Assembly (NCBI RefSeq): GCF_014251575.1
Contig: NZ_CP059191.1
Span: 186,001 to 250,000, forward strand
Length of the DNA stretch: 64,000 nucleotides
Source of the DNA: Blattabacterium cuenoti
GTDB taxonomy: Bacteria > Bacteroidota > Bacteroidia > Flavobacteriales > Blattabacteriaceae
Reading direction: 5' to 3'
Numbering within the stretch: position 1 is the first letter of the stretch; each line of letters opens with the position of its first letter. Both the position numbers and the translations under genes were made by a program. The notes below the pieces were generated by a model. That model saw only the letters and a program-made list of their open reading frames with translations. It did no database searches and was not told where the DNA came from. This document shows positions 26,085 through 36,015 of the stretch, piece by piece.

Positions 26085-27350
26085 TTACTTGATATGATCA
26101 AATTCAGTATAAGGAACTAATACTTGAGGTATATTAATTTTATTTTCAGTTTGATGATTTTCTAATAAAGTCGCCATAATTCGTGGTAAAGCTAAAGCAC
26201 TCCCATTAAGAGTATGACAGAACCTTACATGACCTTTAATAGTTTTGTATCTCAAATTTAATCTATTAGATTGAAAATCATTACAATTAGATATAGAACT
26301 GACTTCTAACCATTTTTTTTGCGCTATAGAATAAACTTCAAAATCGTAAGTTATAGAAGAAGAAAATCCAAGATCAGGTCCATTCAAACGAATAATACGA
26401 AAAGGTAAATCTAAAGATTTTAAAATATTTTTGACATGCAAAATCATTTCTTCTAAAGAAGAATAAGAAGAATCTTGTGTGGTGATTTGAATAATTTCCA
26501 CTTTTTCAAATTGATGCAACCTATTCAATCCTCTTACTTTGGATCCATAAGATCCTGCTTCTCTTCTAAAACAAGAAGTATAAGTAGTTGCTTTAACAGG
26601 AAGATCTGTTCTTGAAAATATTTTATCTCTGTAGCAATTCATAATAGGAACTTCTCCAGTAGGAATCAGATAAAGATTATCTTTTTCTATAAAATACATT
26701 TGATTTTCTTTATCTGGAATTTGTCCTGTAGCGTATCCCGATTTTTCATTTATAAGATAAGGTAAACTATATTCTTTATACGAAGCTTGTATATTTTTAT
26801 CTAGAAAATATTGAATTAAACTTCTTTGTAATTTTGCTCCTTTTCCCATATAAACTGAAAAACCAGAACCACATATTTTCGTTCCCAAATTTGAATCAAA
26901 TAAACAAAACTTATTTGATAATTCCCAGTGTGTAAGTGGATTATCAATATGACAATGAATTTCTCCCTCTTGAAAAATAATATTGTTTTCTTCAGAATTA
27001 TTTTTTACTTTTTCATCAGGAATATTAGGAATTTGATTTAATTTTTTTTCTAAGATTTGAACAATTTTTCTTAGTTTAAGATTGATATTTTTCTTTTCTT
27101 TTTTTAAAAAAGTAGATTTTTCTTTTAAAGATTCTATTTGAGTTTTTTGACCAAAATTTAAAATTTGACCTATTTTTTTAGATATTGAATTTTCTTTTTC
27201 TAATATTTTGTTCAGTACGTTTTGAGCTATTTTTTTTTTTTCGTCTAAAATCAATATCTCATCTATCAGGTATATTTCTTGAAAATTTCTTTTTTTTAAT
27301 CCTAATAAAACTTTTTCTCGATTTTTTCGTATGAAAGAGGTTCTAAGCAT
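26085..27350 (-). CDS. serS: Seryl-tRNA synthetase
   Basis: This class II synthetase charges tRNA-Ser and, where present, tRNA-Sec. The N-terminal long antiparallel coiled coil that holds the tRNA long arm spans about 25-110. The core has TSCFRREAGSYGSKVRGLNRLHQFEKVE (motif 2, in part) and GSALALPRIMATLLENHQ (motif 3), ending IPQVLVPY. I start it at ATG 27350 (MLRTSFIRKNRE), the conserved SerRS start; a 25-codon upstream extension would run into the divergent rsmA promoter. Because it charges Ser, its product pool matters for the unedited ThrRS in this window. Confidence 0.96.
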   Translation of the reverse strand: MLRTSFIRKNREKVLLGLKKRNFQEIYLIDEILILDEKKKIAQNVLNKILEKENSISKKIGQILNFGQKTQIESLKEKSTFLKKEKKNINLKLRKIVQILEKKLNQIPNIPDEKVKNNSEENNIIFQEGEIHCHIDNPLTHWELSNKFCLFDSNLGTKICGSGFSVYMGKGAKLQRSLIQYFLDKNIQASYKEYSLPYLINEKSGYATGQIPDKENQMYFIEKDNLYLIPTGEVPIMNCYRDKIFSRTDLPVKATTYTSCFRREAGSYGSKVRGLNRLHQFEKVEIIQITTQDSSYSSLEEMILHVKNILKSLDLPFRIIRLNGPDLGFSSSITYDFEVYSIAQKKWLEVSSISNCNDFQSNRLNLRYKTIKGHVRFCHTLNGSALALPRIMATLLENHQTENKINIPQVLVPYTEFDHIK

Positions 27351-27412
27351 AAAAAAACTAAAATCCTGTTGACCATATATTTTTAAAAATGCAAGGTACG
27401 AATAATATTTTC

Positions 27413-27420
27413 TATATTTG
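27413..27420 (+). promoter_or_regulatory. Bacteroidetes -7 promoter element for rsmA
   Basis: TATATTTG, a full match to TAnnTTTG, ends only four bases before the ATG at 27425 and ten before the one at 27431. If used, the rsmA-folD-queE transcript would be leaderless or nearly so. No -33 TTTG is present at the standard spacing. Confidence 0.5.
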
Positions 27421-27424
27421 TACA

Positions 27425-28213
27425 ATGCAAATGCATAAGTCTACTACTAAAAGTAGAAATAAATTTGATCAGTATTTTTTAAAAGACAAAAATATAGCAA
27501 AGAAAATTGTAAGTAATCTTTCTTTTAAAAATTATGATGCAGTAGTAGAAATAGGTCCTGGATTAGGAATCCTTACTCAATATTTGTTGAATCTATATTG
27601 TCATCATCAGGTTTTTTTAATAGAAATCGATAGAAAATTAATTTCTTTTTTAAGAAAAAATTTTCCTATTTCTAAAAATAGAATTATTCATAAAGATTTC
27701 TTAAAATGGAATCCTGAAGAAATTAACTTGCAAAGTTTTGCAATTATTGGTAATTTTCCTTATAGTATTTCTTCTAAAATTTTATTTCATATATTGAAAT
27801 ATAATCAATACATACCAGAATGCATTGGCATGTTTCAAAAAGAAGTGGCAAAACGTATTACTTCTCATGAAGGGGAAAAAACTTATGGAATATTATCAGT
27901 TTTGGTACAAGCATTTTATGAAGTAAAATATCTTTTTACTGTAAAAAAACAAGTTTTCTTTCCTATGCCTAATGTAAAATCGGCAGTTATTTCTTTAAGA
28001 AAGAAGAATGAAGTTATTTCTTGCAACAAGGATTTATTATTCAAATGTGTCAAAACAGCTTTTAATCAAAGAAGAAAAAAATTAAAAAATTCTCTACAGT
28101 TATTTAACCATATTTCAAATTTTTATCAAATTCCATTTTTGAACAAAAGAGCAGAAGAATTATCTGTAAAAGAGTTCCTTCAATTAACAAAAGAAATAGA
28201 AATTAGAAGATGA
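27425..28213 (+). CDS. rsmA: 16S rRNA dimethyladenosine transferase
   Basis: RsmA (KsgA) dimethylates two adjacent adenosines near the 3' end of 16S rRNA, a checkpoint of small-subunit assembly. The protein shows FDQYFLKDKNIAKKIV, the SAM-binding VVEIGPGLGILTQYLL, and the target-base motif NFPYSISSKILFHIL (usually NLPY). ATG 27425 or 27431 is preferred; an upstream ATG at 27389 would lie before the -7 element. It starts an operon in which folD overlaps by 4 bp (ATGA) and queE follows. Confidence 0.94.
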   Translation: MQMHKSTTKSRNKFDQYFLKDKNIAKKIVSNLSFKNYDAVVEIGPGLGILTQYLLNLYCHHQVFLIEIDRKLISFLRKNFPISKNRIIHKDFLKWNPEEINLQSFAIIGNFPYSISSKILFHILKYNQYIPECIGMFQKEVAKRITSHEGEKTYGILSVLVQAFYEVKYLFTVKKQVFFPMPNVKSAVISLRKKNEVISCNKDLLFKCVKTAFNQRRKKLKNSLQLFNHISNFYQIPFLNKRAEELSVKEFLQLTKEIEIRR

Positions 28214-29091
28214 ATACTAAATTATTAAATGGAAATCAATTAGCAATAGAAATAAGAAAAGAAATTTCCAAGGAAATCGAAAAAAATATACTAAATAAAA
28301 AAAAACGTGTTCCACATCTTGGAATCATATTGACAGGAAATAATAGATCTAGTATGACATATGTCAATAGCAAAATCAAAGAGTGTCAAAATATCGGAAT
28401 AAAATCTTCTTTAATTCATTTACCAGTGGGGTGTATAGAAAAAAAACTATTAGAAGAAATAAACAAAATGAATCAGAATCCATTAATAGATGGTTTTATT
28501 GTCCAATTACCTCTTGAAAAACATATCAATCAGGACAAAATAATTTTATCTATCGATCCAAATAAAGATGTAGATGGATTCCATCCTGAAAATTTTGGAA
28601 AAATGGCTTTAAACATAAAATCTTTTTTTCCTGCAACTGCATTAGGTATATTAACTCTTTTGGAAAGAAATCAAATCAAAATACCTGGAAAGCATACTGT
28701 AGTAATTGGAAGAAGTAGGATAGTCGGAAGGCCTATTAGTATTCTGATGAGCAGAAGAAGTAATTCTGGAAATAGTACGGTAACATTGACTCATAGTCAT
28801 ACTCCAAATATAGAAGATTACACAAAACAGGCTGATATAATTATAGTGGCAGTTGGAATTCCAAAGTTTCTTAAAGGAAGGATGATTAAAAAAGGATCTA
28901 TCGTTATAGATGTAGGAATAAATAGTGCAAAAAATGAAAAAAAAATACTAGGTGACGTTGATTTTTATAGTGTTTATGGAAAAGCTTCTTATCTTACGCC
29001 TGTTCCAGGTGGAGTCGGACCTATGACTCGTGTTATGTTATTAAAAAACACTTTAATAGCTGCATTAAATAGAAAAGATGAAAAGAATTAG
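28210..29091 (+). CDS. folD: Methylene-THF dehydrogenase / methenyl-THF cyclohydrolase
   Basis: FolD interconverts 5,10-methylene-THF and 10-formyl-THF, linking serine-derived carbon to purine synthesis and to Met-tRNA formylation. The 293 residues carry SMTYVNSKIKECQNIGI (catalytic Lys), DGFIVQLPLEKHINQ, VVIGRSRIVGRPISILM (NADP binding) and the C-terminal LTPVPGGVGPMTRVML. The start overlaps the rsmA stop by ATGA, and queE begins 14 bp before its end, so the three genes should be translationally coupled. It works with folA and metF of this window. Confidence 0.96.
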   Translation: MNTKLLNGNQLAIEIRKEISKEIEKNILNKKKRVPHLGIILTGNNRSSMTYVNSKIKECQNIGIKSSLIHLPVGCIEKKLLEEINKMNQNPLIDGFIVQLPLEKHINQDKIILSIDPNKDVDGFHPENFGKMALNIKSFFPATALGILTLLERNQIKIPGKHTVVIGRSRIVGRPISILMSRRSNSGNSTVTLTHSHTPNIEDYTKQADIIIVAVGIPKFLKGRMIKKGSIVIDVGINSAKNEKKILGDVDFYSVYGKASYLTPVPGGVGPMTRVMLLKNTLIAALNRKDEKN

Positions 29092-29695
29092 TTTTCCTAT
29101 AAAAGAATTATTTTATTCTATTCAAGGAGAAGGACATTATTATGGAATAGCTGCATATTTCATTCGTTTTGAAGGATGCAATATAAAATGTGATTGGTGC
29201 GATACCAAAGAAAGCTGGAAAATCAAAAAAAATGATTTTATTCCAATTCATAAAATCATTGCTAATATTAGCAATAACAATCGTACAATCAAAAACATTG
29301 TAATTACTGGTGGAGAACCTATGATGTGGGATTTATATCCTTTAACAAAAATTTTGAAAAAAAAAGGATATCGTATTCATGTTGAAACTTCAGGATCCTA
29401 TCCTATAAAAGAAAAATATATGGATTGGATCACAATTTCTCCCAAAAAAATAAAACTTCCTTTAGCAGAAAATTACAAAAAAACCAACGAATTAAAAATT
29501 ATTATTTCTAATGAAAAAGATTTTCTTTTTGCGGAAGAACAAGCCATTCATGTAAAAACCACTAATTGTTTCCTGTTCCTACAACCTGAATGGACTAATT
29601 CAATTAATATTCTTCCAAAAATAATTTCTTACATAAAAGATAATCCAAAATGGAGGATATCTCTTCAAATTCACAAAATGTTAAATATTCCTTAA
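29078..29695 (+). CDS. queE: 7-carboxy-7-deazaguanine synthase (radical SAM)
   Basis: QueE rearranges 6-carboxytetrahydropterin to 7-carboxy-7-deazaguanine on the path to queuosine in tRNA wobble positions. The 205-residue protein has LFYSIQGEGHYYGIAAYFIRF-type substrate loop (first 20 residues of that block around 10-30) and the radical SAM cluster motif CNIKCDWC (about 33-40). The glycine motif VITGGEPMMW and ETSG follow. It overlaps folD by 14 bp. Keeping queuosine synthesis in a small genome suggests wobble modification still matters; other queuosine genes are not in the window. Confidence 0.92.
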   Translation: MKRISFPIKELFYSIQGEGHYYGIAAYFIRFEGCNIKCDWCDTKESWKIKKNDFIPIHKIIANISNNNRTIKNIVITGGEPMMWDLYPLTKILKKKGYRIHVETSGSYPIKEKYMDWITISPKKIKLPLAENYKKTNELKIIISNEKDFLFAEEQAIHVKTTNCFLFLQPEWTNSINILPKIISYIKDNPKWRISLQIHKMLNIP

Positions 29696-29701
29696 TCATA
29701 A

Positions 29702-30307
29702 TTATGAGTGTCTATTTTCCAGAATATTGATAACATCTTGTATAGAAAAACCTTTTTCATGTAAAAGAATGAGATAATGAAAAAGTAAATCTGCAGATTC
29801 ATTTAAAAATAAATTTCTATTGTTATCCTTAGATTCAATAATAAGTTCCACAGCCTCTTCTCCTAATTTTTGAGATATTTTATTAATTCCTTTTTTTGAT
29901 AATTGATATATATAAGAGTTTTTTTTCTGTTGATTAATTCTATTAAAAATTAAATCTTCCAAATAAAATAAAAAATTTTTTTTATTAATTTCTTTCCAAC
30001 AAGTGTCTGTTCCTTTATGACAAATAGGTCCTGTAGGCTTTGCTTTAATCAACAAAGTATCTCCATCACAATCTATTAATAGATTTTTAATAAATAGATA
30101 GTTTCCACTAACTTCCCCTTTCGTCCACAATCTTTTTTTAGATCTGCTATAAAAAGTCACTTTTTTTTCATAAACACTTTTTTGATAGGCTTCTTGATTC
30201 ATATAACCCATCATTAATATCTTATCTGTTTTTGCATCTTGAATAATTACAGGGATCAATCCATTTTCAAAATGGATCATTTTTTGTTGAAAATATTCTT
30301 TTTTCAT
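29702..30307 (-). CDS. hisI: Phosphoribosyl-AMP cyclohydrolase / phosphoribosyl-ATP pyrophosphatase
   Basis: This bifunctional HisIE protein catalyses steps two and three of histidine synthesis. The N-terminal HisI part (about 1-105) has GEVSGNYLFIKN and the zinc-site LIDCDGDTLL...CHKGTDTCW. The C-terminal HisE part (about 110-200) has the acidic KLGEEAVELIIESK and ADLLFHYLILL. I start it at ATG 30307 (MKKEYFQQKM), directly after the hisF stop (30312-30310); a TTG two codons earlier overlaps that stop. It is the last gene of the his operon and converges on queE with a 6-bp gap. Confidence 0.96.
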   Translation of the reverse strand: MKKEYFQQKMIHFENGLIPVIIQDAKTDKILMMGYMNQEAYQKSVYEKKVTFYSRSKKRLWTKGEVSGNYLFIKNLLIDCDGDTLLIKAKPTGPICHKGTDTCWKEINKKNFLFYLEDLIFNRINQQKKNSYIYQLSKKGINKISQKLGEEAVELIIESKDNNRNLFLNESADLLFHYLILLHEKGFSIQDVINILENRHS

Positions 30308-30309
30308 AA

Positions 30310-31071
30310 TCAAATTGTGTTTCTTACAGGTATATGAGAACGGGTTAAATAATATTTTAACTTTGGAATTTCTATTTCTCTATAATGAAATATGCTGGCA
30401 GCTAAAGCAGCATCTGCTTTTCCAATTTTGAAGATTTTATAAAAATCTTCTAATTTTCCAGCCCCACCTGAAGCAATAACTGGAGTAGAAATATTTTCGG
30501 ATATTTTTCTGGTAATATCTAAAGCGAATCCATTTTTTGTCCCATCATGATTCATTGAAGTTAATAATATTTCTCCTGCTCCTCTATCAGCACCCTCTTT
30601 AGCCCAGTCTAGTGTTTTCTTTTTAGTGGAAATTCTACCACCATTTAAATATACCCACCATTCATTTTCTTCATATTTTGTATCGATAGCTAATACAATA
30701 CATTGACTTCCAAATCTTTTAGAAAGTCTTTCTAAAAGATTTGGACTTTTAAAAGCTTCAGTATTAATAGATATTTTATCTGCTCCTGCATTTAATAACA
30801 ATTCTACATCTTCTTCTTCTCGAATTCCTCCCCCAACTGTAAAAGGAATATTAATATGACTAGAAATATCTCTCACTAAGCTAGTTAATGTCTGACGTTT
30901 TTCATTTGTAGCTGTTATGTCCAAAAATATTAATTCATCTGCACCTTGTTTTGTATACCAACAAACTAATTTTATTGGATCTCCAGCATCTTTTAAATGT
31001 TTAAAATTAACTCCTTTTACTGTTCTTCCATTTTTAATATCTAAACAAGGTATAATCCGTTTAGCTAACAT
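30310..31071 (-). CDS. hisF: Imidazole glycerol phosphate synthase, cyclase subunit
   Basis: HisF is a TIM-barrel enzyme that uses ammonia from HisH to turn PRFAR into imidazole glycerol phosphate and AICAR. The 253-residue protein carries both catalytic aspartates: [15 protein letters not shown] (Asp11) and [20 protein letters not shown] (about Asp130). The phosphate sites [12 protein letters not shown] and [13 protein letters not shown] are intact. It lies between hisA (2 bp upstream) and hisIE. It pairs with hisH, two genes upstream. Confidence 0.97.
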   Translation of the reverse strand: MLAKRIIPCLDIKNGRTVKGVNFKHLKDAGDPIKLVCWYTKQGADELIFLDITATNEKRQTLTSLVRDISSHINIPFTVGGGIREEEDVELLLNAGADKISINTEAFKSPNLLERLSKRFGSQCIVLAIDTKYEENEWWVYLNGGRISTKKKTLDWAKEGADRGAGEILLTSMNHDGTKNGFALDITRKISENISTPVIASGGAGKLEDFYKIFKIGKADAALAASIFHYREIEIPKLKYYLTRSHIPVRNTI

Positions 31072-31073
31072 AT

Positions 31074-31814
31074 TTAGTAGTTATTATTATTTTTTTCTTT
31101 CCAATTTCTAAGTTCTGATAACGATATCTGATTTTCATATATAGCTTTTCCAATAATGACACCTCTACAACCTAAATTGAATAATTGATCTATATCTTCT
31201 ATATTTCTAATTCCGCCACTTGCTATCAATTCAATATTTGGAAATCTTTGAATAATTTCTTTGTATAAAGAAAAAGAAGGACCAGATAAAACTCCATCTC
31301 TAGATATATCTGTACAAAAAATTTTTTTGATTCCATAATTATTTTTTTCTTCTAAAAAATCCATAAATGGAATATCAAAAAATTCTGTCCATCCATTAGT
31401 TGCGATTTTTTTATTTTTAACATCTACTCCTAATAAAATTTTATCATCTCCATAAATATTGACCCATTTTTTTAAAAAGATGGGTTTTTTAACAGCAATA
31501 CTGCCTACAGTTGCTATATCACCTCCATTCTCAAATACAGCACGTACGTCCTCTTCAGTATGAATTCCTCCTCCAAAATCTATAATCAAATTTGTATGTT
31601 TTGCTATTTTTTCCAAAATTTTCCAATGTACGACTTTCCCTTTTTTTGCTCCATCTAAATCTACTAAATGGAGTCTAGATATTCCATTATTTTCCAATAA
31701 AAATGCCACTTCTAGTGGATCATGATTATAAATTTTTTTCTTTTTAAAATCACCTTGTTTTAAACGAACGCACTTTCCATCAATTAAATCTATAGCTACT
31801 ATAATATTCATCAT
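31074..31814 (-). CDS. hisA: ProFAR isomerase
   Basis: HisA is the Amadori isomerase converting ProFAR to PRFAR. The 246-residue TIM barrel has [20 protein letters not shown] with the catalytic Asp, the phosphate site [29 protein letters not shown] with the second acid, and [14 protein letters not shown]. Two adjacent ATG codons (31814, 31811) could start it. It lies 9 bp after hisH and 2 bp before hisF. The trp operon also carries a separate trpF, so this need not be a dual-function PriA. Confidence 0.97.
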   Translation of the reverse strand: MMNIIVAIDLIDGKCVRLKQGDFKKKKIYNHDPLEVAFLLENNGISRLHLVDLDGAKKGKVVHWKILEKIAKHTNLIIDFGGGIHTEEDVRAVFENGGDIATVGSIAVKKPIFLKKWVNIYGDDKILLGVDVKNKKIATNGWTEFFDIPFMDFLEEKNNYGIKKIFCTDISRDGVLSGPSFSLYKEIIQRFPNIELIASGGIRNIEDIDQLFNLGCRGVIIGKAIYENQISLSELRNWKEKNNNNY

Positions 31815-31823
31815 TAATTATTT

Positions 31824-32414
31824 TTATAATCGGATAAAATTTTCTAATATTTTATGTCCTACATAAGAAGATTTTTCTGGATGAAATTGGACAGCATAAA
31901 AATTATTCTTTTGCAAAGCAGCACTGTAAGAAACTATATATTCTGTTTTTGCTGTCGTGTACTTTCCCAAAGTAGCATAATAACTATGAACAAAATATTG
32001 ATAACTTCCATCTGGAATTTTTTCAAACAAAGGGCCTTTGAGTTTATGAATGGTATTCCAACCTATTTGAGGAATTTTATCATTTTTGTTTTTAGATTGA
32101 AACTTTTTAACTAACAAATCAAAAATTCCTATACATGTGGTACTACTTTCTTCTGAATATTTACAAAGTAATTGCATCCCCAAACATATTCCCAATACAG
32201 GTTGTTCTAATTCAGATAAAACCACATCCAACTTTTTTTCTTTTAAATATTTCATTGCATAATTAGCTTCTCCTACTCCTGGTAAAATAATTTTTTCCGC
32301 ATTTTGAATAGATTCCATAGAATCTGTTACTATGGCTTGTACACCTATCCTTTCCAGAGAAAAAAGAACCGATTGTACATTTCCTGCAGGATATTTTATG
32401 ATAATTGTTTTCAT
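31824..32414 (-). CDS. hisH: Imidazole glycerol phosphate synthase, glutamine amidotransferase subunit
   Basis: HisH hydrolyses glutamine and channels ammonia to HisF. The 196-residue class I amidotransferase has the triad: Cys in VLGICLGMQLL (about residue 77), and His and Glu in YAVQFHPEKS near the end (about 178-182). The oxyanion segment KIILPGVGEANYAM is also present. It lies between hisB (19 bp upstream) and hisA (9 bp downstream) in the his operon. Confidence 0.96.
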   Translation of the reverse strand: MKTIIIKYPAGNVQSVLFSLERIGVQAIVTDSMESIQNAEKIILPGVGEANYAMKYLKEKKLDVVLSELEQPVLGICLGMQLLCKYSEESSTTCIGIFDLLVKKFQSKNKNDKIPQIGWNTIHKLKGPLFEKIPDGSYQYFVHSYYATLGKYTTAKTEYIVSYSAALQKNNFYAVQFHPEKSSYVGHKILENFIRL

Positions 32415-32433
32415 AATTTTTCATTAAAATTTT

Positions 32434-33600
32434 TTACAATAGTCCTTTAGAACTAGGTATTTTATTATTAAAAGAATTTTTTCTTATTGCCATTTTAATA
32501 GATTTTGCAAAGCATTTAAAAATAGATTCTATTTTGTGATGTTCATTTTTTCCTGTAGCATGAATATATAGATTGCATTTTGCAGATGAAGAAAAAGATT
32601 TAAAAAAATGATAAAACATCTCTGTAGGAACTTTTCCTATTTTTTCCCTAAAAAATTTGGCTTTCCATACTAATTGACTTCTTCCTCCAAGATCTAATGC
32701 CACTGTAGATAAACTATCCTCCATAGGAATTAAATAGAATCCATAACGTTCTATTCCTCTTTTATTTTCTAAAGATTGATTAAAAATTTCTCCTAAAGCA
32801 ATTCCAGTATCTTCTATTGTATGATGTTCGTCTACATAAAGATCTCCTTTTGTTTGAATATTTAGATCTATAGAACTGTGAAAAGCTATTTGTTGTAGAA
32901 GATGATCAAAAAATCCAAGTCCTGTTTGTATATGAGCTCTTCCTTTTCCATAAAGGAAAATAGATATTTTAACATTTGTTTCTAATGTAGTACGTTGGTG
33001 TACTAATCTTTTGGTAGTAATAGACGATAAATATTCATAAATATTTTCCCAATTATCCGTTTTTAACGATATTATTTTTTTGAGATCTTTTTCTTCTATA
33101 GTAGAAAAATAATCTTTTTCTTCTTTTGTTAAATTCTTATAATGATGATTCTCCTTGATCCATATTGATTTACATCCCAGGTTTTTAGCTAGAAAAACAT
33201 CATTTAATCTATCTCCAATGACAAAAGATTTAGAAATATTGTATAAATCAGATTGTAAATAAGTAGATAACATTCCTATCCCAGGTTTTCTAGTAGAAGA
33301 TTTTTCTTCTGGAAAAGTTCTATCTATATGAACAGAATAAAAATCAATTCCTTCTGTTTTTAAAACATTTAAAATATGATTGTGGATAGGCCAAAATTTT
33401 TTTTCAGGAAATTGATCTGTTCCCAACCCGTCTTGGTTGGTCACCATGACTAAATTATAATTTAATTCTTGTACTATTTTTGACAAAAAAAATATAACCT
33501 TTGGATAAAAACTGATTTTTTCAATAGAATCAATTTGATACGTAGGTGGGTTTTCTCGTATGATAGTCCCATCTCTATCAATAAACAATATTTTTTTCAT
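32434..33600 (-). CDS. hisB: Histidinol-phosphatase / imidazoleglycerol-phosphate dehydratase
   Basis: This fused HisB does steps seven and nine of histidine synthesis. The N-terminal HAD phosphatase (about 1-170) has ILFIDRDGTII with the nucleophile Asp, VMVTNQDGLG, and FVIGDRLNDVFLAKNLG. The C-terminal dehydratase (about 195-388) has GLGFFDHLLQQIAFHS, DEHHTIEDTGIALGE and HHKIESIFKCFAKSIKMAI, which carry the metal-binding His and Glu. Its start overlaps the last base of hisC. The fusion is shared with enterobacteria and many Bacteroidetes. Confidence 0.96.
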   Translation of the reverse strand: MKKILFIDRDGTIIRENPPTYQIDSIEKISFYPKVIFFLSKIVQELNYNLVMVTNQDGLGTDQFPEKKFWPIHNHILNVLKTEGIDFYSVHIDRTFPEEKSSTRKPGIGMLSTYLQSDLYNISKSFVIGDRLNDVFLAKNLGCKSIWIKENHHYKNLTKEEKDYFSTIEEKDLKKIISLKTDNWENIYEYLSSITTKRLVHQRTTLETNVKISIFLYGKGRAHIQTGLGFFDHLLQQIAFHSSIDLNIQTKGDLYVDEHHTIEDTGIALGEIFNQSLENKRGIERYGFYLIPMEDSLSTVALDLGGRSQLVWKAKFFREKIGKVPTEMFYHFFKSFSSSAKCNLYIHATGKNEHHKIESIFKCFAKSIKMAIRKNSFNNKIPSSKGLL

Positions 33601-34703
33601 TACATCTTTATTTTGGAGTATTTTTTAATTTGATCTATTAAATACTCATTTTCTTCGTGAGTTCCTACTGTAATTCTTAAACAATTATTGCATAAAACAA
33701 TTTTCGAACGATCTCTAACAACAATTTTTTTTTCCATTAAATATTGATAGAGATTTTTTGAAGAAAAATTAATTCTTACTAGCAAAAAATTAGCAGAACT
33801 AGGATAGACTTTACGTATAATAGGAATTTTACTTAATGATTCTTTCATATATTTTCTTTCTGAAAGAATGTTTTTTAAATGATAAAAAAATAAATCTCTA
33901 TTTTCAAGAGCTTTAATAGCAATTTCTTGAGAATGAATACTTATATTGTATGGATGTTTAATTTTATTCATCCATTGAATAATGGATTCAGAAGCAATCG
34001 CGATTCCTATTCTTAAACCCGCTAAACCCCAAGATTTAGAAAGCGTTTGTAAGACAATTAAATTGGGATATTTATTAATTTCCATGGATAAAGATTTTTG
34101 ATCTGAAAAATCAATATAAGCTTCATCTAAAACAACAATTCCTGTAAATTTTTTTGTAAGATTTTCAATGTTTTTTCTTTTTATATCGTTTCCTGTAGGA
34201 TTATTTGGAGAACAAATAAAAATTATCTTACTATGTTGATTAACAGATTTTTCTATTTCTTCCAAATTCAATTGATATTTTTCTTTTGTAAGAGAAATTT
34301 TTACTATATCTACACCATGAATTTTTCCACTCACTTCATACATCCCATAAGTAGGGGGGAAAATTATAGCATGATCTATTTCTGGACGAGAAAAAATACG
34401 ATAAATCAAATCAATAATTTCATCACTCCCATTTCCTAAAAATATTTTAGATGGAGAAATATTTTTTAAATCAGATATTTTTTCCTTTAATTCTTTCTGT
34501 AAAGGATCTGGATATCTGTTGTAAGAGTTCAAAAAGGATAAAGGAGATCCAAAAGAATTTTCATTAGCATCTAAAAAAATAGAATTTTTTTCTTTATCAT
34601 GTTCTGTTCTTGCGGATATATAAGGATCCACTTTTAAAATATTGTCTCTGATTAGTGAATCAAGATCAAAATTGGAACAATTTTTATTTTGACTATTGTT
34701 CAT
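33600..34703 (-). CDS. hisC: Histidinol-phosphate aminotransferase
   Basis: HisC is a fold-type I PLP aminotransferase that makes histidinol phosphate. The PLP lysine sits in TLSKSWGLAGLRIGIA; other markers are FLGNGSDEIIDLIYR, SPNNPTGNDIK and VVLDEAYIDF. I start it at ATG 34703, 4 bp after the hisD stop; an in-frame ATG at 34718 would overlap hisD by 11 bp and add five residues. The C-terminus overlaps the hisB start by one base. Confidence 0.95.
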   Translation of the reverse strand: MNNSQNKNCSNFDLDSLIRDNILKVDPYISARTEHDKEKNSIFLDANENSFGSPLSFLNSYNRYPDPLQKELKEKISDLKNISPSKIFLGNGSDEIIDLIYRIFSRPEIDHAIIFPPTYGMYEVSGKIHGVDIVKISLTKEKYQLNLEEIEKSVNQHSKIIFICSPNNPTGNDIKRKNIENLTKKFTGIVVLDEAYIDFSDQKSLSMEINKYPNLIVLQTLSKSWGLAGLRIGIAIASESIIQWMNKIKHPYNISIHSQEIAIKALENRDLFFYHLKNILSERKYMKESLSKIPIIRKVYPSSANFLLVRINFSSKNLYQYLMEKKIVVRDRSKIVLCNNCLRITVGTHEENEYLIDQIKKYSKIKM

Positions 34704-34707
34704 GCAT

Positions 34708-36009
34708 TTAAAATTCATTTTTTAATCGAATATTAATGGACTTTCTATGTGCAATTAATCCTTCTTCGGAAGATAAAATATTTACACATTCCGACAAATT
34801 TTTCAATCCTTCTTTGGATATTTTTTGAAAAGTGATTTTCTTAACAAAGCTATCTACAGATACTCCACTATAAGATTTTGCATAACCATATGTGGGTAAT
34901 ACATGATTTGTTCCAGAAGCATAATCACCAACACTAACTGGAGAATAATTTCCTAAAAAAACAGATCCAGCATTAATCACTTTTTCACTCCAATAGTAAT
35001 CATCATTACAATTAATAATGAGATGCTCTGGAGCCACTTGATTTATAAAATTCATACATTCTTCTAAAGAAGAAAAAACAACTATTTTACTTTTTTTTAA
35101 AGATTTTTCAATAATATCTTTTTTCTTAGAAAGATGAAATAATTGTTTTGTTAATTTTTCTTTAACTTTTTCTATCCAAGATTCGTTATTTATAGTAACC
35201 AAAAGAATATAGCTTTCTGGATCATGTTCAGATTGAGATAGTAAATCAGCTGCTACATATTCTGGATTTGCTTTTTCATCAGCCATAATCACAACTTCTG
35301 AAGGACCTGCAGGCATATCTATGGATACAATTCCTTTTTGGGATACAATTTGCTTAGCTATTGTCACATAAGAATTTCCTGGACCAAATATTTTATACAC
35401 GGAAGGAATACTCTCAGTACCATAAGCCATAGCAGCAATAGCTTGAACTCCTCCTACTTTATATATACGAGTAATTCCAACATATTTAGCTGTATATAAA
35501 ATAGATGGATGAACATCTCCATTTTCATTTGGAGGACTACATAATATAATATTTTTACATCCAGCCAGTTTTCCTGGTATTCCTAACATTAATACAGTGG
35601 ACAATAAAGGGGCGAATCCTCCAGGAATATAAAAACCTACTTTTTCTATTGGAATAGATTTTCTCCAACAAAAGGATCCTGTTGAAATTTCTATTTTTGA
35701 TTCCTCATGTATCTGTTTTTGATGAAAAAACTTGATATTCTTATATGCTATATCTATAGATTTTTTTAATTTACTTGAAATTTTTATGTTTGCTTTTTGA
35801 AAATCTTCTTCTGTGACTTGAATACGTTTTATATCGACATTATCATATTTTCTTGTATAAGTTTTTACGGCTATATCTCCATAATTTTTTACATTATTAA
35901 TGATAGGAATAACAAAATCTCTTAAGTGAGAAATTTCTTTCGAAGATCTATTCAAAATAGATTGACATGTTTTGTATGTAGGATGAATATACACTTGAAT
36001 CATATCCAT
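34708..36009 (-). CDS. hisD: Histidinol dehydrogenase
   Basis: HisD oxidises histidinol to histidine in two NAD-linked steps using zinc. The 433-residue protein carries the family signature with [15 protein letters not shown] and [28 protein letters not shown] and [23 protein letters not shown] (first half shown) supply active-site and zinc residues. ATG 36009 is the first after the hisG stop; ATG 36003 is an alternative. It is the second gene in the his operon. Confidence 0.97.
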   Translation of the reverse strand: MDMIQVYIHPTYKTCQSILNRSSKEISHLRDFVIPIINNVKNYGDIAVKTYTRKYDNVDIKRIQVTEEDFQKANIKISSKLKKSIDIAYKNIKFFHQKQIHEESKIEISTGSFCWRKSIPIEKVGFYIPGGFAPLLSTVLMLGIPGKLAGCKNIILCSPPNENGDVHPSILYTAKYVGITRIYKVGGVQAIAAMAYGTESIPSVYKIFGPGNSYVTIAKQIVSQKGIVSIDMPAGPSEVVIMADEKANPEYVAADLLSQSEHDPESYILLVTINNESWIEKVKEKLTKQLFHLSKKKDIIEKSLKKSKIVVFSSLEECMNFINQVAPEHLIINCNDDYYWSEKVINAGSVFLGNYSPVSVGDYASGTNHVLPTYGYAKSYSGVSVDSFVKKITFQKISKEGLKNLSECVNILSSEEGLIAHRKSINIRLKNEF

Positions 36010-36015
36010 ATTTTT

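Noticed and set aside
27351..27425. N-terminal extension of SerRS into the intergenic region
   Set aside because: SerRS proteins start at the MLRTSFIRKN-type sequence; the extension covers the rsmA promoter.
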